From NCBI RefSeq assembly GCF_007829885.1, contig NZ_VIWW01000001.1, positions 3,782,001 through 3,846,000 on the forward strand: DNA of 64,000 bases, written 5' to 3'. Each line of letters begins with the position of its first letter. Positions within the stretch are counted from its first letter, which is position 1. Source of the stretch: Streptomyces brevispora (lineage in GTDB: Bacteria > Actinomycetota > Actinomycetes > Streptomycetales > Streptomycetaceae). The position numbers were made by a program, and so were the translations under genes. The notes under the pieces are model-generated. The model was not told the origin of the DNA and searched no databases. It saw nothing but the letters and a program-made list of their open reading frames with translations. Positions 42,487 through 51,395 of the stretch are shown piece by piece.

Positions 42487-42668
42487 TGGCTCGCCTCAAG
42501 ATCACACAGACCAAGTCGTACATCGGTAGCAAGCAGAACCACCGCGACACCCTGCGTTCGCTCGGGCTCAAGCGCCTGCACGACGTGGTTGTCAAGGAGG
42601 ACCGCCCCGAGTTCCGCGGAATGGCTAACACCGTCCGCCACCTCGTGACGGTTGAGGAGGTCGACTGA
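42486..42668 (+). CDS. rpmD: 50S ribosomal protein L30
   Basis: 60 residues: [19 protein letters not shown] and the signature [17 protein letters not shown]. Its ATG overlaps the rpsE stop and rplO starts 2 nt after. Confidence 0.97.
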   Translation: MARLKITQTKSYIGSKQNHRDTLRSLGLKRLHDVVVKEDRPEFRGMANTVRHLVTVEEVD

Positions 42669-42669
42669 C

Positions 42670-43125
42670 ATGGCGGAGAACCAGCCGCTGAAGGCCCACG
42701 ACCTCCGGCCTGCCCCGGGCGCCAAGACCGCCAAGACCCGTGTGGGTCGAGGCGAGGCGTCCAAGGGTAAGACCGCCGGACGTGGCACCAAGGGCACGAA
42801 GGCCCGTTACCAGGTTCCGGAGCGCTTCGAGGGCGGGCAGATGCCCCTCCACATGCGTCTCCCGAAGCTCAAGGGCTTCAAGAACCCGTTCCGCACCGAG
42901 TACCAGGTCGTGAACCTGGACAAGCTCGCGACGCTCTACCCCGAGGGTGGAGAGGTCACGGTGGCCGATCTGGTCGCCAAGGGTGCGGTGCGCAACAACC
43001 ACCTCGTCAAGGTCCTCGGACAGGGCGAGATCTCCGTGGCGCTGCAGGTTTCGGTTGACGCCGTCTCCGGCTCCGCCAAGGAGAAGATTGCCGCTGCGGG
43101 CGGCACTGTCACCGAGCTGGTCTGA
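42670..43125 (+). CDS. rplO: 50S ribosomal protein L15
   Basis: 151 residues from ATG 42670. Gly-rich N terminus [20 protein letters not shown] and the C-terminal [20 protein letters not shown] late organiser of the 50S. Ends before a hairpin that separates it from secY. Confidence 0.97.
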   Translation: MAENQPLKAHDLRPAPGAKTAKTRVGRGEASKGKTAGRGTKGTKARYQVPERFEGGQMPLHMRLPKLKGFKNPFRTEYQVVNLDKLATLYPEGGEVTVADLVAKGAVRNNHLVKVLGQGEISVALQVSVDAVSGSAKEKIAAAGGTVTELV

Positions 43126-43160
43126 GACAACTCGGACACATAGGTGGCCTGAACATCCGA

Positions 43161-43192
43161 CCGGGGATGCCTCTCATATGGGGCATCCCCGG
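43161..43192 (+). terminator. Hairpin between rplO and secY
   Basis: CCGGGGATGC (43161-43170) pairs with GCATCCCCGG (43183-43192). It may reduce ribosomal-protein readthrough into secY, which then needs its own promoter in 43193-43340. Confidence 0.7.
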
Positions 43193-43349
43193 TTGGTCGT
43201 TCCTAGGGGGGCATGTACGCCGGTAAGGTGGCCTCCGTTGCTGTGGTAAGCCCTGGACGCATGTCGCCCGGGGACCTTTGACTGTTACGTATTCGTCAAT
43301 CCTCAAGACCGTCACCTCTACGCATCGCGCGGGGGTCGCAGGAGGCACC

Positions 43350-44669
43350 GTGCTCACCGCGTTCGCCCGGGCGTTCAAGACGCCCGACCTGCGCAAGAAG
43401 CTGTTCTTCACGCTCGGCATCATCGTGCTCTACCGGCTCGGGGCGCACATCCCGGTCCCGGGAGTGAGCTACGAGAACGTCCAGACCTGTGTTGATCAGG
43501 CAAGTAAGGGCAACAACAGCCTCTTCGGCCTGGTGAACATGTTCAGCGGTGGTGCACTGCTGCAGATCACGATCTTCGCGCTCGGCATCATGCCGTACAT
43601 CACGGCCAGCATCATTCTTCAGCTGCTGACCGTGGTGATCCCCCGACTCGAGGCGCTCAAGAAGGAGGGGCAGTCCGGCCAGGCAAAGATCACGCAGTAC
43701 ACGCGTTATCTGACGGTCGCGCTCGCCATCCTCCAGGGCACCGGCCTGGTGGCCACGGCCACCAGTGGCGCACTGTTCAGCGGCTGCCCGGTCGCCGACC
43801 AGATCGTCCCCAACCATTCGGTCTTCACGACCATCGTCATGGTCACCACGATGACCGCCGGCACTGCCGCCGTCATGTGGCTCGGTGAGCTCATCACCGA
43901 CCGCGGCATCGGCAACGGCATGTCGATCCTGATGTTCATCTCGATCGCGGCCAGCTTCCCCGGCGCCCTGTGGGCCATCAAGACGAGTGGCAAGCTCGCG
44001 GACGGCTGGATCGAGTTCGGCACTGTCATCCTGATCGGCTTCGTGATGGTGGCCCTCGTGGTCTTCGTCGAGCAGGCCCAGCGCCGTATCCCGGTGCAGT
44101 ACGCGAAGCGCATGATCGGCCGCAGGTCGTACGGTGGCACGTCCACCTACATCCCGCTGAAGGTCAATCAGGCGGGTGTGATTCCGGTCATCTTCGCTTC
44201 TTCGCTGCTCTACATTCCGGCCCTGATCGTTCAGTTCTCCAACTCCACCGCGGGCTGGGCGACCTGGATCAAGGACCACTTCGTCAAGGGCGACCACCCG
44301 TACTACATCACCGCGTACTTCCTGTTGATCGTGTTCTTCGCCTTCTTCTATGTGGCGATCTCGTTCAACCCCGAGGAAGTCGCCGATAACATGAAGAAGT
44401 ATGGTGGCTTCATCCCGGGTATCCGGGCTGGTCGACCTACTGCCGAGTATCTGAGCTACGTGCTCAACAGGATCACTTGGCCGGGCTCGCTGTACCTGGG
44501 TCTGATCGCTCTGGTGCCAACGATGGCGTTGGCAGGCTTCGGTGGCGCTAACCAGAACTTCCCGTTCGGCGGGACAAGCATCCTGATCATCGTGGGTGTG
44601 GGTCTGGAAACCGTGAAGCAGATTGAGAGTCAGCTCCAGCAGCGCAATTACGAAGGGTTCCTCCGCTGA
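43350..44669 (+). CDS. secY: Protein translocase subunit SecY
   Basis: 439 residues, ten TM helices. Landmarks are the N-terminal helix [20 protein letters not shown], the plug region with [40 protein letters not shown] in cytosolic loop C4, and the loop C5 region [23 protein letters not shown] 43350 is chosen because GGAGG lies just upstream; the frame opens at 43278 but the extra residues are not conserved. Overlaps adk by one base, so the pair is co-translated. Central pore of the plasma-membrane translocon with SecE (9895). Confidence 0.97.
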   Translation: MLTAFARAFKTPDLRKKLFFTLGIIVLYRLGAHIPVPGVSYENVQTCVDQASKGNNSLFGLVNMFSGGALLQITIFALGIMPYITASIILQLLTVVIPRLEALKKEGQSGQAKITQYTRYLTVALAILQGTGLVATATSGALFSGCPVADQIVPNHSVFTTIVMVTTMTAGTAAVMWLGELITDRGIGNGMSILMFISIAASFPGALWAIKTSGKLADGWIEFGTVILIGFVMVALVVFVEQAQRRIPVQYAKRMIGRRSYGGTSTYIPLKVNQAGVIPVIFASSLLYIPALIVQFSNSTAGWATWIKDHFVKGDHPYYITAYFLLIVFFAFFYVAISFNPEEVADNMKKYGGFIPGIRAGRPTAEYLSYVLNRITWPGSLYLGLIALVPTMALAGFGGANQNFPFGGTSILIIVGVGLETVKQIESQLQQRNYEGFLR

Positions 44670-45328
44670 TGCGAATCGTCCTCGTCGGCCCGCCGGGTGC
44701 CGGCAAGGGAACGCAGGCTGCGTACCTTGCCAAGAACCTGTCGATTCCGCACATCTCCACGGGCGACCTCTTCCGCGCCAACATCAGCCAGGGCACTGAC
44801 CTTGGCAAGCAGGCCCGTTCCTACATGGACGCGGGACAGCTGGTGCCGGACGAGGTCACGATCGGGATGGCCAAGGACCGGATGTCCCAGTCGGACGCGG
44901 TCAACGGCTTCCTGCTCGACGGCTTCCCGCGCAACGTGGGACAGGCCGAAGCCCTCGATGTGATGCTCAAGGACGAGGGCGTAAAGCTGGATGCGGTTCT
45001 CGACCTCGAAGTCCCCGAGGACGAGGTCGTGAAGCGGATCGCGGGCCGCCGGATCTGCCGCAACGACAGCGCGCACGTGTTCCACGTGACGTACAACCCG
45101 CCGGAGACCGAGGGTGTCTGCGACACCTGCGGTGGCGAGCTGTACCAGCGCGACGACGACAGCGAAGAGACGGTCCGCACCCGGCTCGAGGTCTACCACA
45201 CGCAGACCGAGCCGATCATCGACTACTACAGGTCGCAGGACCTGGTGGTCACCATCTCCGCGCTCGGCAAGGTCACCGATGTGACCGAGCGGGCCATGGA
45301 GGCGCTCAAGAAGTCCGACGAGGGCTGA
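44669..45328 (+). CDS. adk: Adenylate kinase, long form with zinc-type LID
   Basis: 219 residues. The P-loop is [17 protein letters not shown], the AMP site is [12 protein letters not shown], and [14 protein letters not shown] precedes the LID. The LID carries C-R-N-D and C-D-T-C in place of the four-Cys set of Bacillus, suggesting a Cys3-Asp zinc or structural site. Interconverts AMP+ATP and 2 ADP. Secretion-kinase linkage secY-adk-map is widely conserved. Confidence 0.97.
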   Translation: MRIVLVGPPGAGKGTQAAYLAKNLSIPHISTGDLFRANISQGTDLGKQARSYMDAGQLVPDEVTIGMAKDRMSQSDAVNGFLLDGFPRNVGQAEALDVMLKDEGVKLDAVLDLEVPEDEVVKRIAGRRICRNDSAHVFHVTYNPPETEGVCDTCGGELYQRDDDSEETVRTRLEVYHTQTEPIIDYYRSQDLVVTISALGKVTDVTERAMEALKKSDEG

Positions 45329-45356
45329 GAGCGAAACCCGTAGTACTTGTGCAGTC

Positions 45357-45387
45357 GGCCGCGGCGTCCATGGGCGCCGCGGCCGAC
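45357..45387 (+). terminator. GC hairpin between adk and map
   Basis: GGCCGCGGCG pairs with CGCCGCGGCC around CCATGG. No T run. It may be a partial terminator; a separate map promoter would have to lie in 45388-45440. Confidence 0.5.
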
Positions 45388-45450
45388 TGTTTGCGCCGTA
45401 TCGTGGAGTACGCCGCACCCGTCACCGTCGATGCAGAAAGGCGCCGCGCA

Positions 45451-46287
45451 ATGGTGCAGATCAAGACCCCCGAGCAGATCGCGAAGATGCGTGAGGCGGG
45501 GCTGGTGGTCGCTGCCATTCACGCGGCCACCCGAGAGGCCGCGGTCCCCGGCGCCACCACACTGGACCTGGACCAGGTCGCCCGCAAGGTGATCGCCGAC
45601 CACGGTGCGAAGTCGAACTTCCTCGGTTACGGCGGATTCCCCGCGACGATCTGCACCTCGGTCAACGAGGTCGTCGTGCACGGCATCCCGGACGACAAGA
45701 CCGTCCTCAAGGACGGCGACATCATCTCCATCGACGCCGGCGCGATCATCGACGGCTGGCACGGCGACGCCGCGTACACGGCGTTCGTCGGCACCGGTCA
45801 CGCTCCGGAGCTCGTCGAGCTGTCCCGGGTGACCGAGGAGTCGATGTGGGCCGGCATCGCCGCGATGAAGGTGAACAACCGCCTGGTCGACATCTCGAAG
45901 GCGATCGAGTCCTACATCCGCCGTCAGCCCCGCCCGTCGACCGGCAAGTACGGGATCGTCGAGGACTACGGCGGCCACGGCATCGGCACCGAGATGCACA
46001 TGGACCCGCACCTGCTGAACTATGTCGCCCGCAAGCGCGGCAAGGGCATCAAGCTCGTTCCCGGTGTCTGTCTGGCCATCGAGCCGATGGTCTCGCTCGG
46101 CACGGCCCGCACCGAGGTGCTGCCCGACGAGTGGACCGTCATCACGACCGACGGCAGCTGGTCCTCCCACTGGGAGCACTCCATCGCCCTCACGGAGCAG
46201 GGCCCGCTGGTGCTGACCGCACCGGACTGCGGCCGCGCGAAGCTGGCGGAGTACGGCGTGGAGGCGGCTCCGGACCCGCTGGGGTGA
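45451..46287 (+). CDS. map: Methionine aminopeptidase, type I
   Basis: 278 residues from ATG 45451. The metal site residues are in GDIISIDAGAIIDGWHGDAA (two Asp), DYGGHGIGTEMHMDP (His), GVCLAIEPMV (Glu) and SSHWEHSIALT (Glu/His). Removes initiator Met co-translationally. The last 32 bp of the gene form the start of a 125-bp tandem repeat that runs 300 bp further downstream. The frame extends upstream to 45349 but that part overlaps the hairpin. Confidence 0.96.
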   Translation: MVQIKTPEQIAKMREAGLVVAAIHAATREAAVPGATTLDLDQVARKVIADHGAKSNFLGYGGFPATICTSVNEVVVHGIPDDKTVLKDGDIISIDAGAIIDGWHGDAAYTAFVGTGHAPELVELSRVTEESMWAGIAAMKVNNRLVDISKAIESYIRRQPRPSTGKYGIVEDYGGHGIGTEMHMDPHLLNYVARKRGKGIKLVPGVCLAIEPMVSLGTARTEVLPDEWTVITTDGSWSSHWEHSIALTEQGPLVLTAPDCGRAKLAEYGVEAAPDPLG

Positions 46288-46680
46288 GGGTCTCCCGGCG
46301 GGCGGAGCCCGACGCAGCGGGCCGAAGCCTGTGAGGCGCGTCGGCGCCGAGCCCGCGAGGGCTGCGTGAAAGTGGGGCCGGCGTGGAGGCGGCTCCGGAC
46401 CCGCTGGGGTGAGAGCCGCCCGGCGGGCGGAGCCCGACGCAGCGGGCCGAAGCCTGTGAGGCGCGTCGGCGCCGAGCCCGCGAGGGCTGCGTGAAAGTGG
46501 GGCCGGCGTGGAGGCGGCTCCGGACCCGCTGGGGTGAGGGTCTCCCGGCGGGCGGAGCCCGACGCAGCGGGCCGAAGCCTGTGAGGCGCGTCGGCGCCGA
46601 GCCCGCGAGGGCTGCGTGAAAGTGGGGCCGGCGTGCAGGCGGCTCCGGACCCGCTGGGGTGAGAGCTGCCCGGCGAGGGG
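46256..46680. repeat. 125-bp tandem repeat covering the 3' end of map
   Basis: Units begin at 46256, 46381, 46506 and 46631, all exactly 125 bp apart; the fourth is partial. Each starts with the last 32 bp of map, stop codon included. Units 1 and 3 share GAGGGTCTCCC after the stop while unit 2 has GAGAGCCGCCC and unit 4 GAGAGCTGCCC, which points to a 250-bp (two-unit) duplication. Within a unit ACGCAGC and GCTGCGT can pair. As 125 is not a multiple of 3, long frames crossing it are artefacts. The rest of the 610-bp gap to infA holds no gene. Confidence 0.95.
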
Positions 46681-46897
46681 AGCCCCGCTGCGGTGATGAG
46701 GCCGCCACCGGCCCCGACACGGTGATTCGGGGCGGCCCGGAGGTCTAAGGATCTCCCGCGGTGGGCAAACTTGACGGATTCGTCTTTTGGAGTCCGCTGA
46801 CGTAGACTGACTCGTCGGCTCTCGTGCATCAGTGTGCCCGTATGTATGCACACGAGTGTGCGGAGTCGATCAAGGTAGCCGATTCGAAAGGCGAAGC

Positions 46898-47119
46898 GTG
46901 GCCAAGAAGCAAGGTGCCATCGAAATTGAGGGCACCGTGATCGAGTCTCTCCCGAACGCCATGTTCAGGGTGGAGCTCCAGAACGGTCACAAGGTCCTCG
47001 CGCACATCAGCGGGAAGATGCGGATGCACTACATCCGAATCCTTCCCGATGACCGGGTCGTCGTGGAGCTCTCCCCGTACGACCTGACGCGTGGCCGGAT
47101 CGTCTACCGCTACAAGTAG
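46898..47119 (+). CDS. infA: Translation initiation factor IF-1
   Basis: 73 residues, one OB fold: [20 protein letters not shown] and [20 protein letters not shown]. Binds the 30S A site during initiation. GTG 46898 is preceded by AAAGGCGAAG. A TAGACT (46803-46808) fits a -10 box for a promoter after the map repeats, but its -35 is unclear. Starts the infA-rpmJ-rpsM-rpsK-rpoA-rplQ series. Confidence 0.97.
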   Translation: MAKKQGAIEIEGTVIESLPNAMFRVELQNGHKVLAHISGKMRMHYIRILPDDRVVVELSPYDLTRGRIVYRYK

Positions 47120-47179
47120 ATCTTGCCCACATTCCGCTGCGGCGGAGTGCTGGCACTGACCCGGAGAACCTGACATCCC

Positions 47180-47293
47180 ATGAAGGTCAAGCCGAGCGTC
47201 AAGAAGATCTGCGACAAGTGCAAGGTGATCCGCCGTCACGGTCGGGTCATGGTCATCTGCGACAACCTGCGCCACAAGCAGCGCCAGGGCTGA
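47180..47293 (+). CDS. rpmJ: 50S ribosomal protein L36, zinc-binding (C+) form
   Basis: 37 residues: [20 protein letters not shown] and [13 protein letters not shown]. Zinc ligands are CxxC plus a later Cys and His, the C+ type. Small basic protein of the 50S. 60 nt after infA with CCGGAG upstream. Confidence 0.97.
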   Translation: MKVKPSVKKICDKCKVIRRHGRVMVICDNLRHKQRQG

Positions 47294-47487
47294 CGCACGA
47301 CCCCCTCGCATCTCGCAGTACTTCGCGCGACGCACGTAAACGTACATACGCAGAGCCCGTCCAAGCCTCGGCTGACGACACCTCCGGCGGGGGCCGGAGA
47401 CCCGGACGTACCACTTCTCCCAGTGAGAGGTCGGCGGTCGGGAGTGGTACTGCGGAAGACCCCCGAAATGACAACTGGAGCCATTGA

Positions 47488-47868
47488 ATGGCACGCGTTT
47501 CAGGTGTTGACATCCCGCGCGAAAAGCGCGTGGAGGTTGCCCTCACCTACGTCTTCGGTATCGGGCGCACCCGGTCCAAGGAGATCCTCGCCACCACCGG
47601 CGTGAACCCGAACACCCGCGTTCGTGACCTGGCCGAAGAGGACCTGGTCAAGATCCGCGAGTACGTGGACGCCAACCTCCGCACCGAGGGTGACCTCCGC
47701 CGCGAGATCCAGGGCGACATCCGCCGCAAGATCGAGATCGGCTGCTACCAGGGCATTCGTCACCGCCGTGGTCTGCCGGTGCACGGTCAGCGCACCAGCA
47801 CCAACGCCCGCACCCGCAAGGGCCCGCGTCGCGCGATCGCCGGTAAGAAGAAGCCGGGCAAGAAGTAG
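47488..47868 (+). CDS. rpsM: 30S ribosomal protein S13
   Basis: 126 residues. [20 protein letters not shown] with the helix-hairpin-helix [12 protein letters not shown], then [19 protein letters not shown] and a basic C-terminal tail KKKPGKK that contacts P-site tRNA. The 194-bp gap before it holds no gene. Confidence 0.98.
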   Translation: MARVSGVDIPREKRVEVALTYVFGIGRTRSKEILATTGVNPNTRVRDLAEEDLVKIREYVDANLRTEGDLRREIQGDIRRKIEIGCYQGIRHRRGLPVHGQRTSTNARTRKGPRRAIAGKKKPGKK

Positions 47869-47973
47869 TCCTCAGCGGACGCACTGCGAACGTCCGGGTT
47901 CCCGGACATCCGCAGCATCCAGCGGTCTTCGCTGTAGGACCGATCACCTCCCCTCTCCATCTGGAGTAAAGAC

Positions 47974-48378
47974 ATGCCCCCCAAGGGTCGTCAGGGCGCA
48001 GCCAAGAAGGTGCGTCGCAAGGAAAAGAAGAACGTCGCTCACGGCCACGCGCACATCAAGAGCACGTTCAACAACACCATCGTCTCGATCACGGACCCCG
48101 CGGGCAACGTGATCTCCTGGGCCTCCGCCGGCCACGTCGGCTTCAAGGGCTCGCGCAAGTCCACCCCCTTCGCCGCGCAGATGGCCGCCGAGTCGGCCGC
48201 CCGCCGCGCGCAGGAGCACGGCATGCGCAAGGTCGACGTCTTCGTGAAGGGTCCGGGCTCCGGCCGCGAGACCGCGATCCGCTCCCTCCAGGCCACGGGC
48301 CTCGAGGTCGGTTCGATCCAGGACGTCACCCCGACGCCGCACAACGGCTGCCGTCCGCCGAAGCGTCGCCGCGTCTGA
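47974..48378 (+). CDS. rpsK: 30S ribosomal protein S11
   Basis: 134 residues with [40 protein letters not shown] and [18 protein letters not shown]. Platform protein near the mRNA exit. CTGGAG serves as RBS. Confidence 0.98.
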   Translation: MPPKGRQGAAKKVRRKEKKNVAHGHAHIKSTFNNTIVSITDPAGNVISWASAGHVGFKGSRKSTPFAAQMAAESAARRAQEHGMRKVDVFVKGPGSGRETAIRSLQATGLEVGSIQDVTPTPHNGCRPPKRRRV

Positions 48379-48415
48379 TCCGCAACGGCCGGTGACGGCC
48401 GTGCGTCAGTAGCGT

Positions 48416-48466
48416 GGGTACGGGCGGTATGTCCCCTACGGGGGTGTGCCGCCCGTACCCTTGTTT
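48416..48466 (+). terminator. Terminator-like hairpin between rpsK and rpoA
   Basis: GGGTACGGGCGG (48416-48427) pairs perfectly with CCGCCCGTACCC (48449-48460), followed by TTGTTT. It should limit rpoA expression relative to the upstream ribosomal genes, or be overridden by NusG-type readthrough; rpoA may have its own promoter in the 50 bp after it. Confidence 0.75.
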
Positions 48467-48516
48467 CATCTGTCGGGTGTCAAATAGTGGGCGCCCACGA
48501 CTGAAGGATTCACACC

Positions 48517-49539
48517 ATGCTTATCGCTCAGCGTCCCTCGCTGACCGAAGAGGTCGTTGACGAGTTCCGCTCGCGGTTCGTCATCGAGCCGCTGGAGCCG
48601 GGCTTCGGCTACACGCTCGGCAACTCTCTCCGCCGTACGCTCCTCTCCTCGATCCCCGGTGCCGCTGTCACCAGCATCCGGATCGACGGCGTCCTGCACG
48701 AGTTCACCACCGTGCCGGGTGTCAAGGAGGACGTCACCGACCTCATCCTCAACATCAAGCAGCTGGTCGTCTCCTCGGAGCACGACGAGCCGGTCGTGAT
48801 GTACCTGCGCAAGCAGGGTCCCGGCCTGGTCACCGCTGCCGACATCGCCCCGCCGGCCGGTGTCGAGGTCCACAACCCGGACCTCGTCATGGCCACGCTC
48901 AACGGCAAGGGCAAGCTGGAGATGGAGCTGACCGTCGAGCGCGGTCGCGGCTACGTCTCCGCCGTCCAGAACAAGCAGGTGGGCCAGGAGATCGGCCGTA
49001 TTCCGGTCGACTCCATCTACTCGCCGGTGCTCAAGGTCACGTACAAGGTCGAGGCGACCCGTGTCGAGCAGCGCACCGACTTCGACAAGCTGATCGTCGA
49101 CGTCGAGACCAAGCAGGCCATGCGTCCGCGTGACGCCATGGCGTCGGCCGGTAAGACCCTGGTCGAGCTGTTCGGTCTGGCGCGCGAGCTCAACATCGAC
49201 GCCGAGGGCATCGACATGGGCCCGTCCCCGACGGACGCCGCGCTCGCTGCCGATCTGGCGCTGCCGATTGAGGAGCTGGAGCTCACGGTCCGCTCGTACA
49301 ACTGCCTCAAGCGCGAGGGCATCCACTCGGTGGGTGAGCTCGTGGCGCGTTCCGAGGCCGACCTGCTCGACATCCGCAACTTCGGTGCGAAGTCGATCGA
49401 CGAGGTCAAGGCGAAGCTGGCCGGTATGGGCCTGGCGCTGAAGGACTCGCCTCCCGGCTTCGACCCCACCGCCGCTGCGGACGCGTTCGGCGCGGACGAC
49501 GACGCGGACGCGGGTTTCGTGGAGACCGAGCAGTACTGA
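48517..49539 (+). CDS. rpoA: DNA-directed RNA polymerase subunit alpha
   Basis: 340 residues. The N-terminal domain has [40 protein letters not shown] and [14 protein letters not shown]. The C-terminal domain has [20 protein letters not shown] and [20 protein letters not shown], used for activator and UP-element contact. Dimer scaffold for beta and beta'. ATG 48517 with GAAGGA upstream. An acidic tail ends the protein. Confidence 0.98.
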   Translation: MLIAQRPSLTEEVVDEFRSRFVIEPLEPGFGYTLGNSLRRTLLSSIPGAAVTSIRIDGVLHEFTTVPGVKEDVTDLILNIKQLVVSSEHDEPVVMYLRKQGPGLVTAADIAPPAGVEVHNPDLVMATLNGKGKLEMELTVERGRGYVSAVQNKQVGQEIGRIPVDSIYSPVLKVTYKVEATRVEQRTDFDKLIVDVETKQAMRPRDAMASAGKTLVELFGLARELNIDAEGIDMGPSPTDAALAADLALPIEELELTVRSYNCLKREGIHSVGELVARSEADLLDIRNFGAKSIDEVKAKLAGMGLALKDSPPGFDPTAAADAFGADDDADAGFVETEQY

Positions 49540-49583
49540 GCCGCCTCCGGCCGGGGCGCGCGTCCTTGACGGGTGCCCCGGCC

Positions 49584-49678
49584 GGGCGAGGGCTTTGTTC
49601 AATCGCCGGACGGGCCTGATCCTCGGGCTCGGGCGAGGGCTTTGTCCTCAAACGCCGTGCGGGCTTGATCTTCGGGCT
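49584..49678. repeat. Two tandem copies of a dispersed-type intergenic repeat
   Basis: GGGCGAGGGCTTTGT...CGCCG...CGGGC.TGATC.TCGGGCT appears at 49584-49629 and 49631-49678. The wording resembles a repeat I know to be common between Streptomyces genes (GCTTTGTCCTCAAACGCCG...). Copies differ by several bases and a 2-bp indel. Confidence 0.75.
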
Positions 49679-49790
49679 GGGGCTCGATGTCGAGTGCGTG
49701 CGGCCGACGCATACTTCCGTGTGGCGACCGCCGCACGGGAACTGACACCGGTACCTGGTACGGCCGGTGCAGCACACAAGGAGAAATACC

Positions 49791-50294
49791 ATGCCTCAGC
49801 CCGCCAAGGGCGCCCGTCTGGGCGGCAGCGCTGCGCACGAGAAGCACCTTCTCAACAACCTTGCGAAGGCGCTGTTCGAGCACGGCCGCATCACCACGAC
49901 CGAGGCCAAGGCCCGCCGCCTGCGTCCGGTCGCCGAGCGTTTCATCACCAAGGCGAAGAAGGGCGACATCCACAACCGTCGCCTGGTGCTGCAGTCGATC
50001 ACGGACAAGGGCATCGTGCACACGCTCTTCACCGAGATCGCCCCGCGGTACGAGAACCGCCCCGGTGGTTACACCCGTATCACCAAGATCGGCAACCGTC
50101 GTGGCGACAACGCCCCGATGGCCGTCATCGAGCTGGTCGAGGCCCTGACCGTGGCGCAGGCCGCCACCGGTGAGGCCGAGGCCGCCACAAAGCGTGCGGT
50201 CAAGGAAGACGCCCTCAAGAAGGACGAGACCCCGGTCGAGTCCGTCGAGGACGCCAAGCCGGCCGAGGCCGACGCGGAGTCCAAGGACGCCTGA
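49791..50294 (+). CDS. rplQ: 50S ribosomal protein L17
   Basis: 167 residues from ATG 49791 (AAGGAG upstream). Core [20 protein letters not shown] and [40 protein letters not shown]; an actinobacterial acidic/basic tail of about 50 residues follows. Sits at the tunnel exit. Ends the alpha operon at a strong terminator. Confidence 0.97.
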   Translation: MPQPAKGARLGGSAAHEKHLLNNLAKALFEHGRITTTEAKARRLRPVAERFITKAKKGDIHNRRLVLQSITDKGIVHTLFTEIAPRYENRPGGYTRITKIGNRRGDNAPMAVIELVEALTVAQAATGEAEAATKRAVKEDALKKDETPVESVEDAKPAEADAESKDA

Positions 50295-50312
50295 GCGTTC
50301 TGAGACCACTGG

Positions 50313-50350
50313 ACGGGCCCGCATCACCCTTCGGGGCGGTGCGGGCCCGT
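50313..50350 (+). terminator. Terminator after rplQ
   Basis: ACGGGCCCGCA (50313-50323) pairs perfectly with TGCGGGCCCGT (50340-50350), then TCTGCT. Confidence 0.85.
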
Positions 50351-50382
50351 TCTGCTGTGCACGGATCTTGAGAGGATCGCTG

Positions 50383-51237
50383 GTGAGTGACGTAGTGGAG
50401 CCCGGTTTCGTACGGGTGCGGCTGGACCTGGCGTACGACGGCAAGGACTTCTCGGGCTGGGCGAAGCAGACCGGCCGGCGGACCGTCCAGGGGGAGATCG
50501 AGGATGCCCTGCGCACGGTGACCCGCTCCCGGCGGACGTACGACCTGACCGTGGCCGGGCGTACCGATGCCGGGGTGCACGCCCGCGGCCAGGTCGCGCA
50601 CGTGGACCTGCCGGCCGAGGTGTGGGCCGAGCACGCGGACAAGCTGTTGCGGCGGATGGCCGGGCGGATGGCGCCCGATGTACGGATCCGGCGGATCGCG
50701 GAGGCGCCCGCGGGGTTCAACGCCCGCTTCTCGGCGCTGTGGCGCAGGTACGCGTACCGGGTGGCGGACCGGCCGGGAGGGGTCGACCCGCTGATCCGGG
50801 GTCATGTCCTGTGGCACGACCGGCCGTTGGACGTCGACGTGATGAACGAGGCGGCGGCGCGGATGACCGGCGAGCACGACTTCGCCGCGTACTGCAAGAA
50901 GCGGGAGGGTGCGACGACCATCCGCACGCTGCAGAAGCTGAGTTGGGTACGGGACGAGGCGTCCGGGGTCATGACGGCGACCGTGCAGGCCGACGCGTTC
51001 TGCCACAACATGGTGCGGGCGCTGATCGGCGCGGCGCTGTTCGTGGGGGACGGGCGGCGCCCGGCGGCGTGGCCGGCCGAGGTGCTGGCGGCCCGGGTGC
51101 GGGACCCCGGGGTGCACGTGGTGCGGCCGCACGGGCTGACGCTGGAGGAAGTCGCTTACCCGGCCGACGAGTTGCTGGCCGCGCGAGCCGTCGAGTCCCG
51201 TAACGTGCGGACCCTGCCGGGGGGCGGCTGCTGCTGA
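50383..51237 (+). CDS. truA: tRNA pseudouridine(38-40) synthase
   Basis: 284 residues from GTG 50383 (GAGAGGA upstream). The catalytic Asp is in [20 protein letters not shown], with [18 protein letters not shown] before it and the C-terminal [20 protein letters not shown]. Converts U38-40 in the tRNA anticodon arm. Location after rplQ is common in bacteria. Codon use is less optimised than in the ribosomal genes. Confidence 0.96.
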   Translation: MSDVVEPGFVRVRLDLAYDGKDFSGWAKQTGRRTVQGEIEDALRTVTRSRRTYDLTVAGRTDAGVHARGQVAHVDLPAEVWAEHADKLLRRMAGRMAPDVRIRRIAEAPAGFNARFSALWRRYAYRVADRPGGVDPLIRGHVLWHDRPLDVDVMNEAAARMTGEHDFAAYCKKREGATTIRTLQKLSWVRDEASGVMTATVQADAFCHNMVRALIGAALFVGDGRRPAAWPAEVLAARVRDPGVHVVRPHGLTLEEVAYPADELLAARAVESRNVRTLPGGGCC

Positions 51238-51266
51238 CCGGGGGGCGGAAGGGGGGAACGACGGAT

Positions 51267-51395
51267 CGGTCGGGCCGTGGAGCTCTCGCACGTGGACGGG
51301 TCGGTCGGGCCAGGGTGCTCTCGCACATGGACGGGGCGGTCGGGCCGTGGAGCTCTGTGTTGCACGCCGGGCCGGTCAGGCCGTGGAGCGTCGGC
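51267..51395. repeat. Four degenerate 35-36 bp tandem repeats after truA
   Basis: Units beginning CGGTCGGGCC... start at 51267, 51302, 51337 and 51373. Units 1 and 3 share GTGGAGCTCT; unit 2 has CAGGGTGCTCT. The last unit overlaps the stop codon of the minus-strand membrane protein gene, so the tail-to-tail junction is built of repeats. Confidence 0.8.

Noticed and set aside
43278..43349. N-terminal extension of SecY
   Set aside because: The frame is open but GGAGG at 43341 and the conserved first helix point to GTG 43350.
45226..46851. 541-codon minus-strand frame with apparent 42-residue peptide repeats
   Set aside because: It is produced by the 125-bp DNA array, which is not a multiple of three, so the peptide repeats appear in rotating frames; the rest is antisense to map.
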